From NCBI GenBank assembly GCA_016185395.1, contig JACPNR010000006.1:124001-188000 (forward strand): a stretch of 64,000 nucleotides of DNA, read 5' to 3'. Positions within the stretch are counted from its first letter, which is position 1. Each line of letters starts with the position of its first letter. A program made the position numbers and the translations under genes. Origin of the DNA: Candidatus Korobacter versatilis. Lineage in GTDB: Bacteria; Acidobacteriota; Terriglobia; Terriglobales; Acidobacteriaceae. Of the stretch, positions 1 to 10,338 are shown one piece after another. A model generated the notes under the pieces. It did not search any database and was not told where the DNA came from. It saw only the letters and a program-made list of their open reading frames with translations.

Positions 1-1
1 G

Positions 2-481
2 CCGAGCGTGAACTCGTCCGCGTGTCTCGCCGCGCTCGAGCGGCTCAAGCCGGATGTGGTCATCGTCGCCGGCACGCGCATCTTGAGCGAGCAGGCGCTT
101 GCCGCCGTCCCCGGCGCCGCCTTCGTCAACATCCACGCTGGCATCACGCCGCTCTATCGCGGCGTCCACGGCGCCTATTGGGCGCTCGCGGAGAACGACG
201 CCGCTCACTGCGGCGTCACCGTCCACCTGGTGGACAAGGGCATCGACACCGGCGGCATCCTCGCCCAGGCGCAGGTCGTCCCCACGCACCGCGACAACTT
301 CGCCACCTACGGCCTGCTGCAGACCGCCGCCGGCCTGGCTTTGCTAAGAGACGAAGTCCTCGCCCGCCTGCTTGCCGGCGACCGCTCCACCCGGCGCGCG
401 CCCGCGGGAGCATCGCGGCTCTGGAGCCATCCCACCGCGTGGCAGTATCTGCGGACGCGTCTCGCGCGCGGGGTCCGCTAG
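2..481 (+). CDS. formyltransferase-family protein, 5' truncated by window edge
   Basis: The reading frame is open to the first base, so the true start lies upstream; the first possible start inside the window is a GTG at 8. The visible part has the Formyl_trans_N signature: NIHAG, then a PLYRG segment, then VDKGIDTGG, matching the catalytic Asn-His-Asp arrangement of 10-formyl-THF-dependent formyltransferases. The protein ends shortly after this fold without the C-terminal domain of methionyl-tRNA formyltransferase. It is therefore more like a stand-alone formyltransferase (GART-like or sugar-amine type) than Fmt. The substrate cannot be told. The next gene starts about 15 bases after the stop. 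Confidence 0.75.
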   Translation, partial: PSVNSSACLAALERLKPDVVIVAGTRILSEQALAAVPGAAFVNIHAGITPLYRGVHGAYWALAENDAAHCGVTVHLVDKGIDTGGILAQAQVVPTHRDNFATYGLLQTAAGLALLRDEVLARLLAGDRSTRRAPAGASRLWSHPTAWQYLRTRLARGVR

Positions 482-495
482 CGGGCTTCTGTAAA

Positions 496-1473
496 ATGAA
501 AGTTCCCATGCGGACCGCTCGCGCCCTCGTGCTTCTCCTGTTGCTCGCGCTCAGCGCGAGCGCGCAACGCTCGGACGGCAACGTCCGCCGCATTGTGGCC
601 GGCGCCGGCGCCATCCAGGCGAACACTTACGTCAACCGGTCCATCGGCGTGAGCTACGAGTTCCCTGCCGGATGGCGCGCCCAGACTCCCGCTATGCCGC
701 CGAAATTCGCGGATCGTCCTTTTCCTGTCGCCATCCTCACGGCTCAACCGCTGGTCGCCAGGAACGTTTCCATCGCGCTGCTGATGATGCCGCTCGACGC
801 CCTCGCCAGCGTTCCCGCCGAGGAACGCCGCGACGCCGGCAAGTTCCTCGAACGCTGGGCGCGCGCCTCGGAGAGAACCGAAGATGCGCACCTGGCGATC
901 ATCGGAGCCATCCATCCGATCGAGGTCGACAGCCACTCGTTCGTGCGCGCGGACGTCCGCCGCAGTGGCCATGCAGCAGAGTCCTACGCAAGCGTCTTCG
1001 CCGGTCCGGTCAACGGGATCATGTTCGTGCTCGAGCTCGATGCGCCCTCGCTCGCCGAGGCGAATGGCCTCACGGATGTCTCTGACTCGCTCACCTTCTT
1101 CCCGCCCGACGATCCCGACGACACGCCCCAGCCACCGCTTGTGGTCCATGCGGATCCCAGCACGGTGAAGCGCATCACGATCTCCGAGAGCGCGGCGCGC
1201 GCGCGGGTGCGGACGAAGGTGGACCCGCAGTATCCCGCCGAGGCGCTCGAGCGCGCCGTGGAGGGCGACGTGATGATCGACATCGTTGTCGGCGCGGACG
1301 GCAACGTCGCCGAGGCCACCGTCCTCTCCGGACACCCCCTGCTCAACGACGCCGCGCTCGACGCCATCAAGCAATGGACGTTCGAGCCCATGACCGTCGA
1401 CGGCGCTCCCGCCGAGACGCAGACCAAGATCCGCGTCCGCTTCAGCCTCAGCACCGCCCGGCAAAGCAGCTAG
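496..1473 (+). CDS. secreted protein with C-terminal TonB domain
   Basis: The 325-residue product has a basic N-terminus followed by a leucine-rich signal or anchor segment ending near ASAQ. The middle is not recognised. The last 80 or so residues form a TonB C-terminal domain, with the pattern VDPQYPAEAL, then GxVxxxVxVGADGNV, then AALDAIKQWTFEP. This domain normally contacts TonB boxes of outer-membrane receptors, but in acidobacteria it often occurs in secreted proteins without ExbBD neighbours, and none are seen here. The start at 496 is chosen because it follows the upstream stop closely; an ATG at 508 is also possible. A GC-rich hairpin separates the gene from the convergent membrane gene. 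Confidence 0.8.
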   Translation: MKVPMRTARALVLLLLLALSASAQRSDGNVRRIVAGAGAIQANTYVNRSIGVSYEFPAGWRAQTPAMPPKFADRPFPVAILTAQPLVARNVSIALLMMPLDALASVPAEERRDAGKFLERWARASERTEDAHLAIIGAIHPIEVDSHSFVRADVRRSGHAAESYASVFAGPVNGIMFVLELDAPSLAEANGLTDVSDSLTFFPPDDPDDTPQPPLVVHADPSTVKRITISESAARARVRTKVDPQYPAEALERAVEGDVMIDIVVGADGNVAEATVLSGHPLLNDAALDAIKQWTFEPMTVDGAPAETQTKIRVRFSLSTARQSS

Positions 1474-1494
1474 CGCCGCGAGACTGACCGCGCT

Positions 1495-1522
1495 TGTCAT
1501 TCCGAGCGAAGCGAGGAACCCC
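1495..1522. repeat. dispersed repeat unit, TCATTCCGAGCGAAGCGAGG type
   Basis: A short copy of the 'cattccgagcgaagcgaggaa' motif lies between convergent genes. Related cores ('atcctgagcgaaagcgaaggat', 'catcctgaccctgagcgtagtc') occur near 11195, 35540 and 36420, so this is a dispersed family in the genome. Confidence 0.5.
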
Positions 1523-1565
1523 TATCGCGTCCAAGCTCTTCCTGGAGCGCGCGCCAAAAACAAAA

Positions 1566-1592
1566 AGGCCGGAAGCTTCCGCCCCCGGCCCT
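1566..1592. terminator. imperfect GC-rich hairpin between convergent genes
   Basis: GGCCGG at 1567-1572 can pair with CCGGCC at 1585-1590, with an inner palindrome GGAAGCTTCC. A run of A precedes it on the plus strand, giving a T-run for the minus-strand transcript. It may end transcription of one or both convergent genes. Confidence 0.4.
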
Positions 1593-1607
1593 TCGAACCC
1601 TCTGAAG

Positions 1608-2468
1608 TTAGTGGTGGATGTCCCGGCGCAGCACCCGCTCCACCGTCTTCTCCACGGTCGAGGTGAACGGGTCAGGCGTATCGATGCGCGGCGCGCCCGA
1701 GCCGTATCCGGCGGAGGCTTCCGCCAGCGCCTCGTTCCAGCGCTGCAGGATGGGCCTCGACTGCGCCATGCTCGGCATCATCACCGGCGCCGGCTCCGGA
1801 CGCACCACGTAGAAGAGCCACAAGCCGCAGGAAGCGATGAAGACGGTCGCGCGCAGCAAGCTGTAAGCCGGCGCCCACTCGGGGCCGAACTGCGCGCGCA
1901 TGCTGACGAGCAGGAGGTCGGTCGCGGCGTATATGCCCACGCCCATCGCGATGCCGAACGTGCGATGCCGCAACGTCAGGCCAAGCTTATTGCCGAAGAG
2001 CAAGAGGAAGAGCAGCATGCCGCACTGCACCAGGCGGACGCTGCGTTCCAGGTTCAATACGCCGGCGATCACGCGGCTGGCTTCGTTCGGGGCGGTGCCG
2101 TTCATGGCCGTGAGCACGCCCACGAGCAACATCATCATGCCGGCCCACAGGAACAGCATGGCGCCGAGGTCGCGCAGCGCGTGATAGGGCTTGAGCGCCA
2201 TGCGGAACAACTCGTAGATCACGGCAAAGCCCATGCCCACGCGGACGGCGCTGATGCTCCAATACGCGTAGAAGTATTCTTCGGAGTTCAGGCCGAAGAC
2301 GCGGCTCACGCTGAACAGCACCACGCTGCTCAGCACCGAGAACGCCAGATAGGAGAAGAACAGCGGATAGCGAGCGCGCAGGTTCTTGCGCCACAGATAC
2401 ACGCATATCGCGATCTGCAGTGCTGGACCGACGGGCCAGAGAATGTAACTGAGCGTTGCCGCTGGCAT
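1608..2468 (-). CDS. conserved multi-pass membrane protein, function unknown
   Basis: The 286-residue product has about seven hydrophobic segments, at roughly 6-24, 34-56, 66-90, 100-122, 145-163, 170-190 and 200-220, followed by a polar C-terminal tail of about 60 residues. No enzymatic or transport motif is recognised. A Shine-Dalgarno-like GGAGGC lies about 8 bases upstream of the ATG. Proteins of this size and topology are common as uncharacterised genes in acidobacteria. It is convergent with the TonB-domain gene and is not obviously in an operon. Confidence 0.75.
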   Translation of the reverse strand: MPAATLSYILWPVGPALQIAICVYLWRKNLRARYPLFFSYLAFSVLSSVVLFSVSRVFGLNSEEYFYAYWSISAVRVGMGFAVIYELFRMALKPYHALRDLGAMLFLWAGMMMLLVGVLTAMNGTAPNEASRVIAGVLNLERSVRLVQCGMLLFLLLFGNKLGLTLRHRTFGIAMGVGIYAATDLLLVSMRAQFGPEWAPAYSLLRATVFIASCGLWLFYVVRPEPAPVMMPSMAQSRPILQRWNEALAEASAGYGSGAPRIDTPDPFTSTVEKTVERVLRRDIHH

Positions 2469-2556
2469 GGGCCTGCCTCCGAGGGAGACGAATCCTAACT
2501 CCCGCCGGAGCGGCCTGCAATAGCAAAATCGATACTACCCCGCCTTTGCCTAAACC

Positions 2557-2745
2557 CTAGGTGGTCTTTGGGTTAGAGGGCTTCGTCGGCGTAGGTGGGG
2601 GCAGCGTGGTCGGCGTCGGGTCGGTGCCTTCCGACAACATGATGGTCTTGTGCTGCTGGTTCGCCGCTGGGGCAGGCGTGGACATGCCAGCGTAAATACC
2701 GGCCAGAGAGAGTGCGACGAGCGCAATGCGTACCGTGTTCTTCAT
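2557..2745 (-). CDS. small secreted peptide, Pro/Thr-rich
   Basis: This 62-residue ORF starts at an ATG preceded by AAGGAG with ideal spacing. An in-frame start further upstream is less likely because it would read through this site. Residues 1-28 form a typical signal peptide (MKNTVRIALVALSL then a small-residue stretch ending ApAA). The mature part is about 34 residues with a Thr/Pro-rich tail. No family is recognised. The strong ribosome binding site and the signal peptide argue that it is a real gene. Confidence 0.6.
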   Translation of the reverse strand: MKNTVRIALVALSLAGIYAGMSTPAPAANQQHKTIMLSEGTDPTPTTLPPPTPTKPSNPKTT

Positions 2746-2926
2746 TGTGGTTCTCCTTGCGTTTCGGGGGTTTAAGGGGCCGAACGGAGGCGGGCTTTCC
2801 CGCCGCGGGGAGTATACCGGCAACCCCCCGTTTTAGGCCAAGTACAAAAGGTCATGTACCGTGCAAAACAATGTCCTTTTCGCCCGCGCCAGGCCGCGCC
2901 GCCAGCTCGCCCGCAGGGCGCCGATG

Positions 2927-2935
2927 TGCTATAAT
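2927..2935 (+). promoter_or_regulatory. extended -10 promoter upstream of gyrB
   Basis: TGC-TATAAT is a perfect extended -10 element in very GC-rich DNA. No good -35 is seen, which fits the extended -10 class. A start near 2942 would give gyrB a leader of roughly 120 bases. Confidence 0.5.
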
Positions 2936-3057
2936 CCAGAGTGCGCTGGCATCCATTAAGTGACTTAATAATCAACAAGTTGTAATCATTCGGGGCAGGT
3001 GCGAATAGCGCCCGCGCCACGCTCGAAGACTGTCTTTCTTCAAGGCTCAAAAGGTAG

Positions 3058-5703
<2,646 letters not shown>

Positions 5704-5719
5704 CCAGCGTCAGAGTAGC

Positions 5720-5762
5720 GCCGGCGTCTCGCCGGCTGGAGCGCGGGCATCCTGCCCGCGCT
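5720..5762 (+). terminator. tandem hairpins after gyrB; second is terminator-like
   Basis: The first hairpin is GCCGGCG-tct-CGCCGGC (5720-5736). The second is AGCGCGGGCA-tcc-TGCCCGCGCT (5740-5762), followed by TTCTCTTT, which fits a Rho-independent terminator for gyrB. The pair also resembles dispersed repeats of high-GC soil bacteria. Confidence 0.6.
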
Positions 5763-5875
5763 TTCTCTTTGCCTCACCCTGTCGGCTTCTCACCTTAGTT
5801 CGGCAGCCGCGCCGTCTCGGAGCGCATCGAACCCTAATAGCTCTACAACGGGATAAACAGCAGGAGGGCCCCAGT

Positions 5876-6535
5876 ATGAGGAAGTCAGCGATCTTATTGC
5901 TCGCGTTGGCGTTCGGCGCGACGCCAGCCATCGCGCAGTCAACCATGCAGACCGGCCAGGAATCCCGGCAACCGCGGGAAAGCAAGGAAAGCCGGACGCG
6001 GGCGGAGGTCCGTCGCGAGGAGGCTGCGCGGCGTGCGCAGGCGGTCCGCAACCGCCAGGCGATGCGCAACCGCGCCTACCAGAACGGATACCGCGGCGCC
6101 TACAACAACGGTTATCCCAACACGCCGGCCGGCAATAGCGGCTACTACAACGGCGGCTACTACAACGGGACCAACGGCGCCTACCAGAACGGCAACAACG
6201 GCTACTACAACCGCGGCTACAACAGCGCCAACAACCCGGGGTACGACACGCCGGGCGAGCGGAACCTGCCCGACCGCGTGGACATCATCGGCCAGCCGCG
6301 CGTGGACGTGGGCCGCAACGGCGCCCGCATCTTCTGGCAGACCAACAACGTGGCCGCCACCGACGTCTGGCTCGTGGGCGGAGGCATCAACGGACACCGC
6401 ACCGAGTACCAGCGCGGCGGCTCCCGCGACCACCAGGTGACGTTCAACAACCTGCGGCCGAACACCAGCTACACCTACCTCATCCGCTCGAATAACGGAC
6501 AGGTGCGTTACCAGGGCAGCTTCACTACTCGGTAG
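5876..6535 (+). CDS. secreted Asn/Tyr/Gly-rich protein with fibronectin III-like C-terminal domain
   Basis: The ATG is preceded by AGGAGG. Residues 1-20 form a signal peptide ending AIAQ. A charged Arg/Glu segment (about 30-62) is followed by irregular repeats rich in Asn, Tyr and Gly (NGGYYNG, NGYYNRGY; about 65-122). The last 80 residues resemble an Fn3 sandwich, with RVDVGRNGARIFWQTN, then a conserved Trp strand, then NLRPNTSYTYLI. A structural or surface role is inferred only. No enzyme motif is seen. A strong bidirectional terminator separates it from the convergent gene. Confidence 0.75.
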   Translation: MRKSAILLLALAFGATPAIAQSTMQTGQESRQPRESKESRTRAEVRREEAARRAQAVRNRQAMRNRAYQNGYRGAYNNGYPNTPAGNSGYYNGGYYNGTNGAYQNGNNGYYNRGYNSANNPGYDTPGERNLPDRVDIIGQPRVDVGRNGARIFWQTNNVAATDVWLVGGGINGHRTEYQRGGSRDHQVTFNNLRPNTSYTYLIRSNNGQVRYQGSFTTR

Positions 6536-6551
6536 TCGTTGCCGCAATAAC

Positions 6552-6583
6552 AAAGGCGCGGACTGTCACGAGTCCGCGCCTTT
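6552..6583. terminator. bidirectional Rho-independent terminator
   Basis: A perfect 13-bp stem, AAAGGCGCGGACT / AGTCCGCGCCTTT, encloses a 6-base loop between two convergent genes. A and T runs flank both sides, so it can serve both strands. Confidence 0.85.
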
Positions 6584-6597
6584 CTCCGTTCCGGAGA

Positions 6598-7620
6598 TCA
6601 CTTCGGTTCCATGTAGGTGAAGGTCGCCTTGTGGTTCGGGCCGGTGCTGAGGAAGGTTAGGCGCGGCGGGGAGTAGCACACGAATCCCCAACCGAGTGCC
6701 TTGTTGAGGTCGTAGGTTGCGGTCTCTTCCCCACTCTGCTCATCGACGATCTTGACGAGAGATTCACTATCGCCGAAGTTCCGGAATAGGATCGCCAGCC
6801 GTCCTCTGTTCTCGTGCATGCCGGCGAAGAACAGATCCCCGGAATCGACTGTCATGCGCCGGACCACCTCTCCGCGCGGATTGATAGCGTAGATCACGGT
6901 GGGCAGCATCCTGCGGCTCAGGTATGCGTTTCCGTCCTGTCCCATCACGATCTGGCCGAAACTTACGGCCAGATTGCCCGTGCCGGTTGTCGTCACAAAT
7001 GCAGAGTCTCCGGCCTCAACCGCATCCTTGATCCTTTGGTCGTCAGCCAGGGATAAGCGACGCATCAAGGTGCCGCTGCTGTCAAAGATCCCGGTGTAGG
7101 GTTTGAGAGAATCCGCCTCGCCTTCCAGCCCGGCGACGATCATTTCGCCGGAGGGAAAGACCGCGAGTGGCCCGTCGGGGTACACATCCGCGCCGAGCTT
7201 GGTCTTGGATACGAACTTTCCTGCCTTATCAAAGTGGAGGACGAAGGTGTCCTTGGTCCGCGGCTTCCACGCAGCCCAGTAGACGTCCCCCTCGGAACCG
7301 ACGAAGAACGGACCGGCCACGTACTGGAGATCCGCATCCGCCGGCGACATCTTCACCAGCATGTCCCCTTTGCTCGAATACTTCCGAATTGGTGATTGCG
7401 CGCTGCGGTCGGAGGAATCCGAGCGACGGACGTAAAGATTGCCGTCCGTATCGCATTGGAAGGGTCCAATGACCAGGCTTGCCATGTCTTTTGTCTCGAC
7501 CACCTCGACCGGCTCAAGCCGCTTGCGGCTCGCGGTGTCCTTTGCACTCGGTGCCGGAGATGCGTGTTGGGCTACGGCGATTCCGGCGCAAAGCAGCAGG
7601 AACCACGCCCACTGCTTCAT
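6598..7620 (-). CDS. secreted beta-propeller-like (NHL/6-bladed) protein
   Basis: The 340-residue product starts at an ATG with GGAGGGAAG upstream and has a signal peptide (1-17, ending VAQ). The rest has repeated propeller-blade phrases (DTDGNLYVRRSD, GSEGDVYW, FDKAGKFVSKTKLG, MGQDGNAYLSRR, INPRGEVVRRM), typical of 6-bladed NHL-like propellers. No catalytic residues are recognised, so binding is inferred. Its start overlaps the stop of the upstream Cys-rich gene as ATGA, which implies translational coupling and a shared role outside the cytoplasm. Confidence 0.8.
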   Translation of the reverse strand: MKQWAWFLLLCAGIAVAQHASPAPSAKDTASRKRLEPVEVVETKDMASLVIGPFQCDTDGNLYVRRSDSSDRSAQSPIRKYSSKGDMLVKMSPADADLQYVAGPFFVGSEGDVYWAAWKPRTKDTFVLHFDKAGKFVSKTKLGADVYPDGPLAVFPSGEMIVAGLEGEADSLKPYTGIFDSSGTLMRRLSLADDQRIKDAVEAGDSAFVTTTGTGNLAVSFGQIVMGQDGNAYLSRRMLPTVIYAINPRGEVVRRMTVDSGDLFFAGMHENRGRLAILFRNFGDSESLVKIVDEQSGEETATYDLNKALGWGFVCYSPPRLTFLSTGPNHKATFTYMEPK

Positions 7621-8033
7621 GACTTCTTCCCTCCGGCTAGCGTTGTCCCCGGCTTCCTGAACCGCAAAGGGGCGTAACCTCCGGCACACCCCGGAGCGAA
7701 CAAATGAGCACCGACGTAGGGTTCCTCTCGAACCCGCCTCGTTGGAATAAGTCTTGCGCCGTCGTAGATGCAGGCATCTTCGCACCAAGAGGTCGTGCAG
7801 GTATTCGCGATGCTCCACTCTGCGCCGCTGCATCTACATTCGCCGTAGCCTTCGTAGCACCAATGCGAAGAAGGCCCGCCTATGCAACGCGATTCCGGAA
7901 AGAACTGACCACATTCCTCGCACGCCGTATACGTGTGAAACGGCCGGCTACACTCAGCAAGAGCGGTCGAGCAAAGCGCAATCGCAAATAGGGCGACCAA
8001 GGGGATGCAAAGGCCCACGAGTCTGGCCTTCAT
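7617..8033 (-). CDS. secreted cysteine-rich protein, function unknown
   Basis: The 138-residue product has a signal peptide (1-26, ending ALA) followed by a Cys-rich region. Its cysteines lie mostly as closely spaced pairs within residues 28-90 (CEEC, CRC, CTTSWCEDAC), suggesting disulfide bonds in an extracytoplasmic protein. No known domain is recognised. It shares a 4-base ATGA overlap with the downstream propeller gene, so the two are probably cotranscribed. A terminator hairpin at 8114-8164 lies upstream and separates it from the next minus-strand gene. Confidence 0.65.
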   Translation of the reverse strand: MKARLVGLCIPLVALFAIALCSTALAECSRPFHTYTACEECGQFFPESRCIGGPSSHWCYEGYGECRCSGAEWSIANTCTTSWCEDACIYDGARLIPTRRVREEPYVGAHLFAPGCAGGYAPLRFRKPGTTLAGGKKS

Positions 8034-8113
8034 AAAGAGCCCTCGGGGGGATGGTAATCCCAGCTGGTATCGGACCTCAAGGCCGCCCGACGGGATCACC
8101 GTGGCAACCAAAA

Positions 8114-8164
8114 AAGGCGCGAACACCCACTCTCCCGTGGAGCGATGTTCGATGTTCGCGCCTT
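8114..8164 (-). terminator. Rho-independent terminator of the small histidine-kinase-like gene
   Basis: A 12-bp stem (AAGGCGCGAACA / TGTTCGCGCCTT) with an inner CCAC/GTGG step is followed on the minus strand by a run of T. It insulates the secreted-protein pair from the upstream gene. Confidence 0.75.
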
Positions 8165-8263
8165 CTGTTCTCCGGCCGGTAGACCAAGGTGAGGGAGGGC
8201 AAGGCCGGAGTGCAGCTGAAACTTGGACCGCCGAAACGTTGCCCAGCCGCTCCCGCCGCCGGC

Positions 8264-8515
8264 TTAGTGTTGCAGCGGCTCGAGCCCCTTGGCGAGCCGC
8301 GCGATAGCCATCGCGGAGGTGCGAATCTCTCGCAGGTAGGCGGCTGTGTCTTGCGGAGAAAGGCCGGCCGCGCTCGCCATGTCGCACGAGCCCAGGATCA
8401 CCGTGAGGTGGTTATTGATCTCATGGGCATAGATGCCGACGAGTTCGAGCCGATTGGAAGTGGTTTCCGGACGCTCCGCGCCCGCCATAGCAGAACTACC
8501 GTTGCGATGAGCCAA
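8264..8515 (-). CDS. stand-alone histidine-kinase phosphoacceptor (DHp/HisKA-like) protein
   Basis: This 83-residue ORF has a textbook H-box, with YAHEINNHLTVILG centred on His31, followed by helical sequence like the second DHp helix. There is no sensor region and no HATPase domain. The TTG start at 8515 is chosen because TAAGGAGAG lies upstream at good spacing; an ATG at 8488 has no such site. It could be a phosphotransfer or dimerisation partner or a remnant of a full kinase. The intact start signals and its own terminator favour a functional small protein. It lies downstream of the MarR gene on the same strand, 112 bases away. Confidence 0.55.
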   Translation of the reverse strand: MAHRNGSSAMAGAERPETTSNRLELVGIYAHEINNHLTVILGSCDMASAAGLSPQDTAAYLREIRTSAMAIARLAKGLEPLQH

Positions 8516-8627
8516 AGCAGATACTCTCCTTACGATCGTTTGATTTTCTGGGCCGCCCGAGGTTCGACATTGGGGCCGGGTTCCGATCCTGGGTTCGTTG
8601 GATGCTTCGTCGGCGCGCCGGATGGGC

Positions 8628-9104
8628 TCAGCCCATCCGCGATTGCTGCACCGGCTGGCCGAGGTTGCGCAGCACCTTGCTGACGATGCGGTGCAGGACC
8701 TTCCGCTCCGCCATCGTCACGTTCCCCCAGGCGCGGTTCGCCACCGCGGCGCCCACCGGGACCGCCTCCTGCAGTTTCTCTTCGCCCGCTGCCGTGAGCC
8801 GCAGCCGCACCTTGCGGCGGTCGGCGGTGTCGCGCTCGCGCCGCACCAGGCCCTTTTTCTCCATGCGGTCCAGCATCCGCGTCACCGCGGACATGTCGAC
8901 CGAGTAGGTGCGCGCCAGTTCGGCCGCCATCGTCGCCTCGCCCAGCTTCAGGCTCAGCATCATCGCGCCCTGCTTGGCCGTCAGCCCCAGCGGAGCCAGT
9001 GCGTGGTCATGCGCTTCCCACAACGCGCTCACCAGCGGGTTCAGGGTCACGCGGCCGACGAACGGGTCGCCCTGCGGCTTGGGTCGCTTGGCCAACCCAG
9101 GCAA
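8628..9104 (-). CDS. MarR-family transcriptional regulator
   Basis: The 158-residue product has the MarR winged-helix pattern: LTAKQGAMMLSL, then ELARTYSVDMSAVTRMLDRMEKKGLVRR (recognition helix), then RDTADRRKVRLRLTAAG (wing). MarR proteins are dimers that usually repress their own gene and neighbours until a ligand binds. The start is a TTG at 9104. A perfect 14-bp palindrome lies 20 bases upstream, in the position expected for an autoregulatory operator. No transporter or enzyme target is adjacent: the divergent side is 250 bases of apparently empty DNA before a DUF5715 gene. Confidence 0.85.
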   Translation of the reverse strand: MPGLAKRPKPQGDPFVGRVTLNPLVSALWEAHDHALAPLGLTAKQGAMMLSLKLGEATMAAELARTYSVDMSAVTRMLDRMEKKGLVRRERDTADRRKVRLRLTAAGEEKLQEAVPVGAAVANRAWGNVTMAERKVLHRIVSKVLRNLGQPVQQSRMG

Positions 9105-9123
9105 TATACTTGCTTCTGCAATG

Positions 9124-9137
9124 ATTGTCTAGACAAT
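9124..9137. promoter_or_regulatory. palindromic operator, probably for the MarR regulator
   Basis: ATTGTCTAGACAAT is a perfect 14-bp inverted repeat. It sits 20 bases upstream of the regulator's start codon, and its size and TTGT/ACAA half-sites suit MarR-type operators. Confidence 0.65.
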
Positions 9138-9237
9138 TAAGCGCGAGCGAAAGCCGGGGAGAAAGAAACGCGCGCGCGCCGGAGCCAGGCCCGCCAGGCG
9201 TATCACTCTCGTAACCTCGCCTCCGGCGTTTTACCTA

Positions 9238-9265
9238 TTGCCTTCGGCGCCGCATGCTCTAGAAT
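9238..9265 (+). promoter_or_regulatory. possible sigma-70 promoter for the DUF5715 gene
   Basis: TTGCCT (9238-9243), a 16-bp spacer and TAGAAT (9260-9265) fit a vegetative promoter 130 bases upstream of the gene. The rest of the 9139-9395 gap shows nothing recognisable. Confidence 0.35.
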
Positions 9266-9395
9266 CCGCCGAGTCACTCCCCTTAGAAGATTTACCGAGG
9301 ATGACTACAACTGCCGCCGGGGCGGCAGTGTCTAATCCAGAGTTGCAGCCGCACGCGACGAAGGCGGCCAGCCCCTGGAGCCGGAACAAGGTCGA

Positions 9396-10250
9396 ATGCG
9401 GTCCATGCGAAAAAAAACAGTCCTCCTGCTGGCGTTGTGCGTTCTGCTGCTCGACCTGCCGCTGCTCGCCGCGGTGAAGAACCCGCCTCTGCGCGCCGGC
9501 AACCGCTCGCTGCAAAAGCAACGCAAGCTGAAGAAAGCGCGCCACCTCCGTTCCAGCGGACGCCGCTGGCGCCTGCGCCGCATCTTCATCCCGTGGTCAC
9601 CGGTGAAGGGCTCGCGCGAATCGTTGCTCCGCCAGAACGAGCGCACCGACGATCTCGAGCGCATTCAGGATGACGAACAGCTCTTCGAGCTCACGCAGGC
9701 CGGTTCGCTCATCGAGCTGCCCAGCGACCGCACCGTGGGCGTGGCCGGCAATCTGCCGGAAGACCGCCGCTACTGCCGTCCGTGGACGCGCACTTTCGTG
9801 CAGGATTTCGCGCGCGATTACTTCGACCAGTTCCACCAGCCGCTGACCGTGACCTCCGCCGTGCGCACCGTCGCGGTGCAGAAGAAGCTGCGCCGCCACA
9901 ACCGTAACGCCGCCGAGATCGAGGGCGACGCTGCCTCGCCCCACCTCACCGGCGCCACCATCGACATCGGCAAGCGCGGCATGACGAAAGCGCAGCTCAA
10001 GTGGTGCCGCGAATATCTGCTCGAGCAGCAGAACCGCGGCTCGCTCGACGTGGAAGAAGAGTTCCGCCAGCGCGTGTTCCACATCACCGTCTATCGCGAC
10101 TACGACCTCGAGACCGTGCGCGACGCCTCTGCTCCCGAAGCCGAAGCTCCCGCGCCGGACGTTGGCCTTGACCCGGCCAGCGCGCCCGCCGTGCTCGCCC
10201 CCGCCGCGTCTCCCGACTTGGAAGACAACGGACCTTCGCAGCCGCGCTAG
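9396..10250 (+). CDS. DUF5715-type protein, M15 peptidase-like
   Basis: The 284-residue product starts with an Arg/Lys-rich N-terminus and a hydrophobic segment (about 6-23) that is a signal peptide or anchor. A second ATG at 9405 is also possible. A basic linker follows. The core (about 100-245) resembles the DUF5715 family and the LAS/M15 fold: SAVRTVAVQKKL, then SPHLTGATIDIG (an SxHxxGxAxD-like metal motif), then a late His in VFHITVYRD. A role in peptidoglycan or murein peptide trimming is inferred from the fold. The tail is Pro/Ala-rich. Confidence 0.7.
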   Translation: MRSMRKKTVLLLALCVLLLDLPLLAAVKNPPLRAGNRSLQKQRKLKKARHLRSSGRRWRLRRIFIPWSPVKGSRESLLRQNERTDDLERIQDDEQLFELTQAGSLIELPSDRTVGVAGNLPEDRRYCRPWTRTFVQDFARDYFDQFHQPLTVTSAVRTVAVQKKLRRHNRNAAEIEGDAASPHLTGATIDIGKRGMTKAQLKWCREYLLEQQNRGSLDVEEEFRQRVFHITVYRDYDLETVRDASAPEAEAPAPDVGLDPASAPAVLAPAASPDLEDNGPSQPR

Positions 10251-10338
10251 TCCGTAGCGCGCCCTATTAGACCCTCTCCTCCGCCCGCGGATTTTCATCC
10301 TTTGCAGGTTCCGTGGCGGCGGATATGATGAGCCGCCT

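Noticed and set aside
8612-8638. Terminator at the MarR stop (GGATGGGC / GCCCATCC)
   Set aside because: The palindrome overlaps the last codons and has no T-run on the minus strand.
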